Below are positions 53,812-64,000 of a stretch of 64,000 nucleotides of DNA, one piece after another. Where the stretch lies: contig JAUDYN010000012.1 of NCBI GenBank assembly GCA_030407005.1, positions 310,001-374,000 of the forward strand. Direction: 5' to 3'. Source of the stretch: Desarmillaria ectypa (Eukaryota > Basidiomycota > Agaricomycetes > Agaricales > Physalacriaceae). A program made the translations under genes and the position numbers. Within the stretch, counting starts at the first letter, position 1. Each line of letters begins with the position of its first letter. The notes below the pieces were generated by a model. That model saw nothing but the letters and a program-made list of their open reading frames with translations. It was not told where the DNA came from and made no database searches.

Positions 53812-56126
53812 CTAAGATTTTGAAGACGAACGCGTTGCGTACCAAACCAATCCTGTACAAAATTTGTCACTAGGTTCTATAATCTTCCCATCCTCATCAA
53901 CTGCTTTTGTGATTGTGAAAGCAGCAAGTATCGAAGCGACAGTAATCCATACGGATGCGTAGGCCATATGCCTTCCCGGACATATTCTGCGAAGGTTATT
54001 CTTTCAAGGAATCGTTCGAGTAGCCGAGGGAACGCGTCAAACCTTCGACCAAAACCAAATGCCGCTATCGTGGGATCCTTGACTGAAAGATCCAGTCGGC
54101 CGTCTTTCATAAACCGGTCAGGTTTGAAGGAAAAGGGGTCTGGATACGCCACCTGCAGATGATTACAGACTTGGATTAAAGCCTTGCAACGATCACGGAA
54201 AAGAGCGAACCTCATCGTGAAGAATAGCCCTAGAGAGTTGTTGAATAGATCGTGGTACACTTATCTAAAGCTCACGTACCAGGTGTTAGGAACAACCACA
54301 GAACCAGCAGGAAGTCGATAGCCTCTATAGACATCATCTACTTCAAGAAGATGTGGTATTGCTGTCGGATAGCTTTGAGACACACAACTAAACGCTTGCA
54401 TGCCCAGCGACCTCACCAATGGGAGCGACATTTTTCCATCGCAACACTTCTTTAACGATTGCTGTGACATAAGGCATTGATTCCTCGTCGTCGAATGTGG
54501 GAAGTCTTCCCTGATTGAGAACTCCGTCGACCTCTGCTTGGCCTTTTCTTTGTGCTTCCGGGTTAAACAAAATTCCAAGAATGAAGGTCGCAATTGCGGA
54601 AACAGTCTATACGTAGAGGGATGAAACATGCTTTTAGGCAACGAATAGGTGGGATTTACCGTGTCCGATCCAGCTTCAGTGACAACAATCAACCCCGTTG
54701 ACATCAGCGTCGATTGAAGAAACTCACCGGCGTATATAGTTCCAGCCGTGTTCTTGACGATCCGCTGTTGGTCCGCCGCATCTTTCCCGGGACGTATCCT
54801 GCCCAGATTCGAAGAGGTAAAGGACGATCTAGATGAACCATCATCCTAGAGACAGGGGTGTTGTTACTACTAAGCGACTGTAGCAACGATACACAACTGA
54901 CGATGCGGCGCATTGCCTCTGCATATGGGATGTCGACCATTCTTCGTGCTAATACTTTCCACTCTCTAGCTTTCCGCTGGAATCCAGCTCCCGGGAACCA
55001 TTCTGGAGTGGAGTCAGTCACAAGTCAAAGCGGGAACAACGCACAGCAATTACCTGGTACATATTTCAAAAAGGGTAGAGAGTCCTGTTGAGTATGCATG
55101 AGTCATCGATACTCCCGAGAACAAAATGCCGGCATACCACCAAAAAGGTCCCTGGTATAGCAGCTACCGCAACAGCGTGCAGTGCGTCTTCTGCAGCGGC
55201 AACGAAGGGGTCTCCCTCTGGAAGGGTATCAATACCATACGTAATAGACATAACGACACGAGCAGCCATACTATTCAGTGCTCGACTATTACTATAAGTG
55301 CATCACAACCGTTGATAATCACTTACTAACGAAGGTGGGTCATGAACTCTTCAGGTCTGTCCAGTAATCGTCGTAGAACTTCACGAGTTGCGTCGAGTAC
55401 CTGGGGACGGAAGTGCGATGCTGCTTTGGCGTTCAATGTCTGCTGGAACAGGCGGCGATGGACACGCCTAAATCGCACATCAAATTTGTTATAAAATAGA
55501 TCAAGGAGAAACTGAAATACCAGTCGTTTCCTAGAAAACCTTTCCTCAGAAATGCCGAAGTCAACGATGAGAGAACGGCATACCGTAGGGCATGAAGCCC
55601 ACCAAAAAGTCCCATCCCATCAATTCTCTCATCATTGGGAGACGGGCCCTATCAACGTATTGAGCAACTTACACGGCCACGAAAATAAAAGAAATACTTA
55701 CCTACTTGAGTAGATTGACGATCGCTTATCGAGAAGGTCAGAAGTAGCCTCCGACGAGTTGAGGACAATAATGGAAGTCCCAATCATGTCCAGATGTATG
55801 ATATCGGAGTCTGTACCAAGTTAAGCATTTCATTTTCGTTTCCGGAGACAGAAAATGATATCACCATACTCCTTCCCCCATTTATGATATGTCTCCCACT
55901 CAAACGAGGTGGGCATGTCTTTGAGATTCCCAATGAGAAATCGTTTCTTGGGACCTGGGGGCAAGGGGAGTTGCCAAGACTGGGACCGGCGTAAGTACAA
56001 TAGGTAAGTTAGGGAAATGGAGATGAGGCTAGCGAGGATGTCGAGGTAAGTCATGGTCGTCGTCGTTGACTGAGATGCGTGGGGGATGGCACCATGTTCA
56101 AATACGGAAGAAGTCAAGGTAGCCAT
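53812..56126 (-). CDS. Cytochrome P450 monooxygenase (OrdA-like, microsomal)
   Basis: Heme-thiolate monooxygenase with an N-terminal membrane anchor (YLDILASLISISLTYLLYL) and the proline hinge (LPLPPGPKKRFLIGNL). Family landmarks over many exons: RARLPMMRELMGWDF-like segment, QTLNAKAASHFRPQVL, VVMSITYGIDTLPEGDPFV, VPEWFPGAGFQRKAREWKVL, the I-helix EAGSDT, the ExxR in VKEVLRW, YRGYRLPAGSVVVPNTW, FKPDRFMKDGRLD, and the heme-binding loop FGFGRRICPGRHMAYASVW. The heme motif is split by an intron right after the FGFGRR codons, with good splice sites and frame kept. The stop is at 53812. The sequence type is that of Agaricomycete P450s often labelled O-methylsterigmatocystin oxidoreductase-like. 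The substrate is unknown and no biosynthetic cluster surrounds it. Confidence 0.88.
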
Positions 56127-57109
56127 GGACTGCTCTGGTATCTGTGGATCAAAACGCTATACCCACATGTTCGCGGAGAAGTGGAGATGAATCGCCCAGG
56201 AAGGATCGTTATCATTTGGATTAACTGGAGTATTTGAAAAGGACGCCGTAATGAACGTTAGCTTATGAGACCATTTTTGATCGGTATGCCTAGAAATTGA
56301 CGCGACTTTCGGAGTAGAAGTCCATATTTTGAACCAACAGAAGTTATACAAACGCATGACAGCGAAAAAAAGCTTCCGTTACGGCCAATGAGTACAACAG
56401 GAGAAGATACCGCAATTGAGTGTCTACAAGGTCTCCAGATTGAATTCGTAATACCGTAATCAGTTGAAGACGGGCCACGATTGACTTGCCCACGAGGTGT
56501 TGGTGTTGGTGTACAACATCTGCTGGCGGGTATTACTAGCAGCGATAGCACTGTAAAGGCAGCCGTCACCTCTAGAAGCGAGAGCTGTTTCAATTTCAGT
56601 AAAAAAACTGAACATGGATCCATGGAATAGCAGGGACTTCAAAATTTCATCGTCGCCGTACCTGTGAAAGAGAGTCGGCCTTTGAGAGCAACCTCGGCGG
56701 ATCAGGACTGTATCACGTGAGTCGCGTCGCGTCAAGCATTTGAAATTATTTAAATAGAAACTTCAAGCTTACGCACAGACGCGAGAATCGAGGGATTCAT
56801 TACGTAAGTAACCTGAAAATTGTCAAAAATTCGTGAGTGCTGGGAAATATTATCCGTCTGCATACAACTGCACCATACTTCCTTTCAAGTTCAATTTGGG
56901 GTCCTCCAACGAATCAACTTTAGAAGTAAGCTTAAAACAAAGTAGATAAACAATGTATCTCGGTGGCACGACACGGTAGATTACATGGCATGGTCCATCG
57001 GGGGATCTGGGCATAGATTATACTGGTACACTAACACTCTAGCGTAACAATCATGTACTCAATTATCCAATGATACCTCCAAAATTACGTCGCCGGCACA
57101 CTAGCAAGT
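56127..57109. other. Intergenic region, no gene recognised
   Basis: About 980 bp upstream of the P450 (minus strand). A minus frame at 56258-56623 starts with a hydrophobic segment (VTAAFTVLSLLVIPA) and might be a 5' remnant of a membrane-anchored protein. Not supported further. Confidence 0.45.
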
Positions 57110-58086
57110 CTACGAAATCTCTCTATGCCTCTTTCTTCTACGCAACCTCTTCTTCATATCGGATGTACGATCCTCCTCTCTCGGAAGCTCGCGCTGAACA
57201 GGACCCGCATTCGGCACCGCCAATGTCTCCCCACCGATCTCGCCCACAAAAGACCACGTTATGTTGATCCTCCCTAAAGTCTGACTAGCAAGCGTGCTGA
57301 AGACGCTCGGGGAGAAGTCGACGCTCCAGCGGATCTCGCAACCCGCGCAGCGGTCTACGATGGTTATCTCTTGGGTGGTGGTTTGTTGTTGGGTTGCTGG
57401 GTCCGTGTCTGGTCAGAAAGATTCAGTGAATGAAGAATTAGGAGAGATAGGAACGGACAGTGTGCTACGAGTTTCTTCCCGCAGATAGGGTTTCTGGTTA
57501 AAGCCAGTGAGAATCATGCTATTGAGCGATATATGTGAGCACATACGAATTCGGATTGCTAGTGGTCGAACCACTGTCAACATCACATTTAGTGATCAAG
57601 TAACTCTTTGGAATAGAACAGATGACGTACGGGAAATAGTCGAAGAGCAAGTACGAAACGGCCGCTATAGGGTCCCCCTCGGTGTTGTTCTTTCCGCAAG
57701 CTCCCAAACTGGGAGTGTAAAAGGTTCCTAGATGATCTGTGGTTTATTTCGTGCAGACAACGGGAGGTGCATAGTTTACCATCTCCGGTGTGCCCTCCAT
57801 CCAGCGGTTCAACCATAAAAGTGCTGGTCGGACTGCCGACAGTACTTGTCAAAGTACCAGTACCGTATGTTCCGCTGGTGACTGGAGTAGTATAAGGCTG
57901 GTCGGCGTTGGGATCAGTACCAATGATAGTGGTAGTGGTAGTTTGAGTAGTGCTTTGTGTAGTTTGGGACCAAACCTGGGACCCTGGGACTTGTTGACGT
58001 GCTAAGTTCATGTGAACAGCGCTGACCGCCACAGCGAGAATAGAGAAGAGAAGAGAAGTCCGAAAGGAAGCAATGGAAAACATCAT
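57110..58086 (-). CDS. Secreted RlpA-like double-psi beta-barrel protein (expansin-like)
   Basis: Signal peptide MMFSIASFRTSLLFSILAVAVSA from the ATG at 58086, then a Thr-rich, probably O-glycosylated linker (TTQSTTQTTTTT). The double-psi beta-barrel follows over several exons: GTFYTPSLGACGKNNTEGDP, IAAVSYLLFD, NPICGKKLVAHY, ITIVDRCAGCE (the hallmark VDRC motif), VDFSPSVFSTLASQTLGRIN and ITWSFV. Exon phases fit, including a join T|AC that gives AHY. Fungal relatives are secreted, wall-associated proteins of the barwin/expansin-like fold, several induced during development or on plant material; no enzyme activity is established. After the barrel there is an unusual basic tail (KKRLRRRKRHREIS) before the stop at 57110. 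Confidence 0.83.
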
Positions 58087-59124
58087 CAAGACGTTGGAGG
58101 AGAACTTTGAAGGAAGGGGAAGTAGCTGACTGGTACCGCCGGCGGACCTGGAGATGAGGCTAGCTGAGGTGCATTGGTTCTGGAGAGTGAGTTTTATACC
58201 AAAAGACTGATGGCAATCATGATTTGAAGTTACCCTCGAAACACAGGGAGTAACTATGTTAGGGGTTAGGGGTTAGTACAGCCAAAGGCAAGAATGAAAT
58301 CTTTGGTGTACTGCTAGGCTCGATGCTGGCGAGGAGCAGTGATGGGTTACGGTTCCAACACGGCATCCGGGCAGAAGCGAAGTGATGTAAGTTGCACGAA
58401 CAACCTCCTGACGTCGACATTTCGACAACCACAACTCGACGTCGTTGATGCACCTCTACCTATGGGGATAACACTGGTTGTGCTTCGGGGCAATGTCCTA
58501 TTACAATTTCGGGGGTCTTGACTGCGATACACATCGATGCGATTCGGACTATGAAGGTGAAGATAATTATGGTGTGATCAGGAGATTGATTATCGGGCTA
58601 ACGATATATGTAACTTGAAGCAAGTGTCGATCACAGACCAGAGTAATTCTTGGCAGGAGGATTTCGCACGCGCATGCTAGACGAGCGAATGTCCAGATAT
58701 AGAGGCAAAAGAAACCAGCCATAGCATCAGAGGCTAATGCATGCTTCACTGTTTGATACACATCGGATGTGAGCGTGTTCGACATCGACGTCGGCATGGC
58801 ACAGTCCTCCAGTCCATATCGCCTGGAACGCCTCCGCGTACGGAGATCAAGACCTGCACCAGCCAAGAGCGCGAGTCGGGGGGTACTACCACTTGGCAAA
58901 CTAGGGACGCCTGTCGATGTGAAGAAAAAGGCAAACACATTCATAAGGATGAACCTGATCTGGGCCGTATCCGGACGTCGATCAATCACCATAGAATAGT
59001 TGAGCACGAATGGGTTGCGCCCAGGTCCGCTGCGGTGAGGTATATCTTCACGGATACGATGCTTGCCAATACAGTTTTCTGTCTCAGGCTCCTGACGCAC
59101 CAATCCAAATCCCTCCTATCAACC
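58087..59124. other. Divergent intergenic region
   Basis: About 1 kb between the RlpA-like gene (-) and F-box gene 5 (+). Open frames overlap on both strands here (minus 58567-59103, plus 58741 onward into the F-box gene) but neither has a recognised motif. A short telomere-like TTAGGGG run is at 58258-58276. Confidence 0.45.
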
Positions 59125-60404
59125 ATGTACGTCCCCCCCGAACTAACCGACCTCATCATCGACCACCTCGCACACGACCCCCGTGCCCTCGCATCCTGCA
59201 CCCTCGTCAGCAAATCCTTCTTCCCCCGCTCTCACACACACCTCTTCAGCAGGATAACCATCGGGCATTCATCCCAGCCCAACTCGGCGAAGCAGTTCCT
59301 CCCGCTCCTCCCGTATGTCGGTGGGCTGGTCAAGTCTTTGCGGATCGAGGCGGAACGTGGATTTCGCGACAAGGACGATGGGGACTTTATGATGATGAAC
59401 GACCTCATCGATGAGCTCCTGTGGAAGACGGCGCATGATAAACAATGGGTATCGCACGATCCTGCTCTGTCAACCATCCTCGCGTCGCTGCCGAACTTGA
59501 CCTCCCTAGAAATATGCGCCCTTCGCTGGAGGAACCCTTCGCGCGTAAAGCAATGCGCACCGTCGTTTGAGCACACACTCGCTGCTATAGCACCTCAGAT
59601 AACCTCTCTCCGCCTGGATTACGTCTACTTTGACAGCCTTCCAGGACTCTTGAGCATTTTGTCGACGTTTCGGGGGCTGAAGAAGTTGGCGTTGGGTGTA
59701 ATTATGGCGCCGCCGTATCCGGTAGTGCTTACGGAGCAGACGACGGAGCCGCTGGAGATCGAGGAATTGGAAGTGAATATGGAGGAAAGCACGAGAGTAG
59801 TTGAACTGCTGATGGCGACTCCGTGGGTAATGTCGTTTGGGAGGTTAAAGAAGCTGAGGGTGAAAAGGTGCTACAGGGCGCAGGTGGAGCTAGTCAGGAC
59901 ATTGGTGGGTCTGTCGAGAGATTCGCTGGAGGAATTGGTGGTCGACGATTATGTATTACCGGTAGATCATGGTAAGTCGTTGACATCCTCTCTTCTGAGT
60001 ACGTGCTGATGGGTATCAAAGTGAATCGATGTCCGCCGTTGGATGTGCACCATCTTAAGTCACTCTCGGTAACGCTATCGTCGGGTTGCTTTCCCAGGGT
60101 GATGCGTTGGTGGGTCGAGGCACTAGGAAGGGAGGAAACATCGAAGATCCAGTATATGACGCTGACAGTGGATCATCGTAGTGTCACCAACGAGTTCCTG
60201 GATAAGGAATCGTGGAACGCCTTGAACCATGTCCTGGAACATAACCGGATGGACGCATTGAGGCGCGTAGATGTTGTGGTGAAAGCATGGCAACGTTCGG
60301 AAGAAGTTGCGAAGGATATCGGTAACACGGTTCGAGAATCGTGTACCTCCCTGATGGCCAGAGATATTATTCATGTCTATGACAAAAAGCGCATTTTGAT
60401 GTAG
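59125..60404 (+). CDS. F-box protein 5
   Basis: Exons 59125-59971 and 60022-60404 (1230 nt, 409 aa). The protein begins directly with a short F-box-like motif (YVPPELTDLIIDHLAHDPRA, then LASCTLVSKSFFPRSHTHLF). Leucine-rich-like strands follow (LPNLTSLEICALRW, ITSLRLDYVYFDSLPGLLSI, LKKLRVKRCY) and then a C-terminal part SVTLSSGCFPRVMRWW ... HVYDKKRILM. The frame extends upstream to 58741, but that region is motif-free and the F-box starts at the chosen Met; MLANTVFCLRLL at 59059 is an alternative start. Probable SCF adaptor. A second copy of its 3' end lies at 62216-62640. Confidence 0.78.
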
Positions 60405-60438
60405 CGGGGATCACGTTGGACAACATGCCAATAATACA

Positions 60439-61677
60439 AAGATTGTCGTGCGGCATTGGCGCTTGCAACCTCCACGGAATGTGCATGAAAGCAGGCATAC
60501 GTGCCCGTTCCTGCCAGAATGTCAGAATATGCTCATAATAGTTCACTCCGGGAGTCGAAAATTTCAAAGCCTTCAGAGACGGAAGGATGTTGGGAGAATA
60601 GTTCATACACCCAAATGTGATGATGTTAGGGCTGTACAATGAGAGGCTGGTAAGCGATATAAGCTGCTTGAAGAAGGCCAACGAGACCGGGGTAGGAGAC
60701 GGCCAAAGGAAGGTGATAAAATCAAGACGGAGGGTTTTCAACTGATAGAGGGGCAAAAACATAGTCAAAAACTCCAACGCAGGAGTTACCGCTAACTGCA
60801 TATCCTCAGGAGGTCGTCCAAACCACGTCGATTTATGAACCAGGCTGTTCACTTTGAGTGATCTAAGCGCCGGAAACTGAAATGCAGGGAAGAGGCTACC
60901 GAGCTCCTCTGCAGAGAAGCCAAGTTTAAAAGTGTGGACATGCGACATGGCGAGTGGATCCGCCAACTCGTAGTCGTGGGATATCATCGCGGACGGCGCC
61001 AAAACTTGAAGTGTATCCTGGCTTAACTCGAGGCTTTGTCTCAGTTCAGTAGCGTTGGGGCGAGATCGTGGCGTGAGATCGTAAATATAATGCTTAATGA
61101 GGTTGGAGGGACAGAACATGTTCCATGACGTGGGAGTGCTGACGAGATAAAGATACCTAAAATTGGGACAACAGCGCAATACTGCACGAAAAAAAGCTCG
61201 CGTGGTCGGGCACTGTCTGCCGTGAAAACCGCCGACTCGAAACAAGAATCTAGGCTTTTTGGACGGAAACCCCCATCAAAGATCACGACACCAGCTGGGA
61301 TCTGGTGAAAGGAATATGGGCTCTAGGCATTCCACGAACTGAAACAGGTATGTTTACAGGAAGAGGAGAGGAAAAGCGAAGATAGGCCATAAGCGCGGGG
61401 ACTGGAGCGGGCTCACATCTCGACGAAGCCGTTGGGATCCGCCGAAAAATTGCCAATGACCATGCTGGTCCATAACAAAGGAAATGAGGTGACAATTTCC
61501 CGCCAAAACTTGCAGACAAGCGAGAGGCGCCGAGGGGCGGTGGGATCGGCTGGACTAAGAGTCGAAGATTGATTGTAGAAGTTCCAAGGGAAGTAGATTA
61601 ATCGGCACCACGTCCTACGGTTCCGGCTGTGACGAGCCGTTTGAGACCTCGACATCTGCGTTCGTGTTGCTGGACAT
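60439..61677 (-). pseudogene. F-box pseudogene, decayed copy of the 6828-8459 gene
   Basis: Homologous along most of the single-exon F-box gene, starting MSSNTNADVEVSN at 61677. The F-box itself is interrupted by stops and frame changes (RRLSLVCKFWREIVTSFPLLW survives in one frame, MPRAHIPFTRS in another). About 165 bp of the source gene is deleted near 61290-61310. The C-terminal half is one long frame (PNFRYLYLVSTPTSWNMF, PPEDMQLAVTPALEFL, FGCMNYSPNILPSLKALK). The acidic tail is lost, and the frame runs into the 3' end of F-box gene 5 on the other strand. Confidence 0.82.
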
Positions 61678-62215
61678 GGCTGTATATGCTGTGAGCGGTG
61701 GACCGTTGATAATAGAGAGATAGTTTACCTTCGAGGGTGAAAGTAGAAGGTGAGGAAGTGGCAGAAGTGTGGTGTATATATGAACGTCTCCAGGACGAGG
61801 GCTAAAAGTCAGTAAAGTGAGCAATTAAGAAAAATCGGCCTCGTATAAATACACATACAATGGACAGGGTCGTGGGACATTACAAGACACGCCTTTTTAG
61901 GGATAACAGCTAGTATGGATAACATCGGAATGCTGTGTGCGGCAGCCTCCAGTAGCCTGAACAATAGTGCTGATCAGCTCCGTAACTAGATGTCTCGTGT
62001 CTTTGGAAAGAAAGAAAACACTAGAAGTGAGAGAATGAAGAGAAGTACATTTAATGCTACTCACGACAGCGTATTAACTATTCTGTCAGATACCCCTCAT
62101 GACGCACCCGATGATGCATCCAGGAATCGCTGAATCCCTTGTTCTATATCGACATAATTTGTTGCCATGCGCAGCACTAGCCTAGTAGCAACTTTGAAGG
62201 ACAAGGCATATCCTC

Positions 62216-62640
62216 ACAGGTGGATCGTGGTAAGTGCTTGGCAACCTTTTCTTCAAACTATGCCATGTTAATCGACGCCCACCGTTAAATGTGCAACATC
62301 TCAAGTCACTCTCAGTAATGCTATCGTCGAATTAATTTCCCAGGGTGATGCGTTGGTGAGTTGGGGCACTGAGAAGGGAGGAATCATCCAAGATCCGACA
62401 GTGGATCATCGTAATGTTGCCAACGTATTTCTGGACAAGGAATCGTGGAGCACCCTGAACCAGGTGCTAGATCATGATCGAATGGGCGTATTGAAGCGCG
62501 TGGATGTTGTGGTGAAGACATGGCAACAGTCGGAGGAAGTTGTGAAGGATATCGGGAACACGATTCAAGAACAAGAATCGTGTTCCTCAATGGCCAAAAG
62601 TACGTTTACGAGTGCAAGACTTGGCTTAGAGTGGTATCCT
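62216..62640 (+). pseudogene. 3' fragment of F-box gene 5
   Basis: Duplicate of about 59962-60370, beginning around the intron donor (GATCGTGGTAAGT) and extending through VDHRNVANVFLDKESWSTLN, RVDVVVKTWQQSEEVVKDIG and NTIQEQESCSSMAKS. The 5' part including the F-box is missing, and the junction region has stops and changes (SSN* where the gene has SSGCFP). A non-functional remnant. Confidence 0.8.
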
Positions 62641-63611
62641 GCCGGCGGTATTTCTTGAGCTTCGGAGGGCGGCGTTGACTGGCGCGGAAGAATGATGGTG
62701 ATTACGGTATGTAGAGCGGCGATTCAGGAAAGAAACGATGTCTTTGGTCGTTGGCGATAAATATTTTTGGGTCAACCGGAGTAGTCGCAGGGCAGTATTG
62801 ACGCCGAAAAATCAAATGCATATACCTGGATATCGATGAATATGAGATGCACAGAGAGGTGAGAGGCTAGCGTACTAGACAAAAAAAGTCACATTTTTCA
62901 GTCAAGGAGCCGCAGAGATATCATATCGTTCCTTTACTCAGACCTTTAACTTTGACCATAACTGTTGGATGCAGCGGTAGGCGAAGAGACGAGCCCTGTA
63001 TATGCATAGCGACAAAAAGCATTCTTTGACAATGGACCATAAGGGTGCAGACAAGTACGCGTTTCTTCTGTTGTGCTGTTGCCATATAGACCCAGTTCCA
63101 GAGTGCAGTGTATCAGGGTGAGAGAGCTAGAAATCTATCCGGATCCATGAGTATATACACACTAGGAAGATGAAAATCACAACGCACATTGTCCGATTGC
63201 ACCTGCTCGCCACAACTGGCACCATCAGATTATTAATCCAGAATATCTGCACCGCAAAGGTAGCCTAAACTCGCACATTAAGCCAAGACTTGATAAAATT
63301 CAATATGAATCGCTATTTTGCGCATATAGACATGGTCGTAAATTGCCAGTCTTCAGGTACACCTCACAGCATTGTCGTACGCTTGAAGTGCATCATGGAG
63401 AAAGTAATGCCAATACCGCCAATGATACCCAGGTAAAGGTCGATGTCGTCCTATCAGACAGTGATAAAGCTTTGAGGATGACATGGAAGAAAGGAAGGAA
63501 GAAGCGTGGCGTGGGAACCTAATGACGTCTTTTCAAATCTGGTTCCACGGCACTTTATTTACATACCACCACCATATCGTACAGAGCTTCTTTATTTTTT
63601 TTTACCGAAAT
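62641..63611. other. Intergenic region, nothing recognised
   Basis: About 970 bp upstream of the UCH gene. No motif-bearing frame on either strand. A T-run at 63593-63603 directly precedes the start codon region. Confidence 0.5.
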
Positions 63612-64000
63612 ATGACCACACTGAAGCATTATCCTCCCCTGGAGTCCGACCCAGAAATATTCAATGAGCTCCTGCACCGCCTCGGTGCCGATAACACCGT
63701 CAAATTCATCGATATTCTCTCCTTGGACATTGATCCTGACGTTCCCGGACCGGCACTAGCACTCATTTTTATATGCCCATACAACCTGCCTCCCCAGTCT
63801 GACCAGGAGGTACTGCAACGCGTGGCGAAGAGCCCCTTTGACCCGAGGGTATTCTGGGTCCCGCAGTCGATTCGTCATGCATGTGGGTTACACGCAATAT
63901 TGCACTCTGTGTGTAATGGTGATGCGAGGAAACATGTACGTTCGAGATTGCTGTATTTCGTCTACGTTCCTGATTCATGCGTTAGATCTTGCCAAATACA
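63612..64000 (+). CDS. Ubiquitin C-terminal hydrolase, UCH (peptidase C12) family, partial
   Basis: Cysteine protease that removes small adducts from the C-terminus of ubiquitin. Exon 1 is 63612-63935 (108 codons), a 50-nt intron is 63936-63985, and exon 2 (ILPNT...) runs off the window. The N-terminus reads HYPPLESDPEIFNELLHRLG, then FIDILSLDID and PALALIFICPYNLP, matching the family start (P-L-E-S-x-P-E-x-F). The oxyanion-hole Gln85 and catalytic Cys91 lie in VPQSIRHACGLHAILHSV. The catalytic His and Asp would be beyond the window edge. UCH-L1/L3/Yuh1 type is more likely than the larger UCH37 type because of the spacing, but this is open. Confidence 0.9.
   Translation, partial: MTTLKHYPPLESDPEIFNELLHRLGADNTVKFIDILSLDIDPDVPGPALALIFICPYNLPPQSDQEVLQRVAKSPFDPRVFWVPQSIRHACGLHAILHSVCNGDARKHVRSRLLYFVYVPDSCVRSCQI

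Noticed and set aside
58567..59103. 178-codon minus-strand frame with two hydrophobic segments
   Set aside because: It overlaps an equally long open frame on the other strand, lacks a family motif, and similar double openness is common in GC-balanced DNA.
58741..59124. N-terminal extension of F-box gene 5
   Set aside because: Open but motif-free, rich in Arg/Thr/Cys, and the F-box begins immediately after the Met at 59125.
1..64000. tRNA, rRNA, CRISPR arrays, bacterial-type operons
   Set aside because: No convincing tRNA internal boxes in a foldable context, no rRNA-like stretch and no regularly spaced repeats were seen by eye; a tRNA search program could still find a single tRNA gene.

Overview
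The window looks like nuclear DNA of a mushroom-forming basidiomycete (Agaricomycetes). Almost every recognisable gene is cut by short GT-AG introns, mostly 45-60 nt. F-box paralogues are expanded, and there are secreted carbohydrate-, aromatic- and wall-related proteins, an intron-rich OPT transporter and HET-domain paralogues. The genus cannot be read from the sequence. I saw no rRNA, tRNA, CRISPR array or prokaryotic operon. Exon joins were worked out by hand from splice signals, reading phase and family motifs. For ten genes the summed exon lengths came out as whole codons.

Left part (1-16.6 kb): a CHK1-type checkpoint kinase, then four F-box genes on the + strand (2281-4510, 6828-8459, 8927-10591, 10852-13065). 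The first and last of these are close paralogues. A three-finger C2H2 protein and the first copy of a conserved fungal family of unknown function (the SYNW family) follow.

Middle (16.6-31.9 kb): a gene-poor stretch with a C2H2 relic, an intact oligopeptide transporter, and a divergent pair of mitotic genes (a HAUS1-like augmin subunit and APC11) sharing a 221-bp intergenic region. Then come a PSP1-domain protein and a second SYNW copy broken by one in-frame TAG.

Accessory region (31.9-46 kb): a large inverted duplication of a HET-domain gene. Copy A (33.9-35.7 kb) is frameshifted by one extra base in a C run, and copy B (36.8-38.4 kb, opposite strand) is intact. The homology extends about 0.7-0.9 kb past the gene starts, and the left arm carries a foldback/MITE-like insertion. 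Beyond it lie about 7 kb of mostly unrecognised DNA with one small hypothetical gene, then an intronless third SYNW copy.

Right part (46-64 kb): a minus-strand run of secretory-pathway genes: an intradiol dioxygenase, a GPI-tailed GH13 alpha-amylase relative whose catalytic Asp is replaced by Ser, a cytochrome P450 and an RlpA-like double-psi beta-barrel protein. A fifth F-box gene follows, next to an F-box pseudogene and a 3' fragment of itself. The window ends inside a ubiquitin C-terminal hydrolase gene.

The best leads for something new are the nucleophile-less GPI-tailed amylase, the HET inverted pair with unequal decay, and the three-copy SYNW family with a shared promoter motif, one nonsense copy and one intronless copy. 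Expression, allele comparison and database searches were not available.
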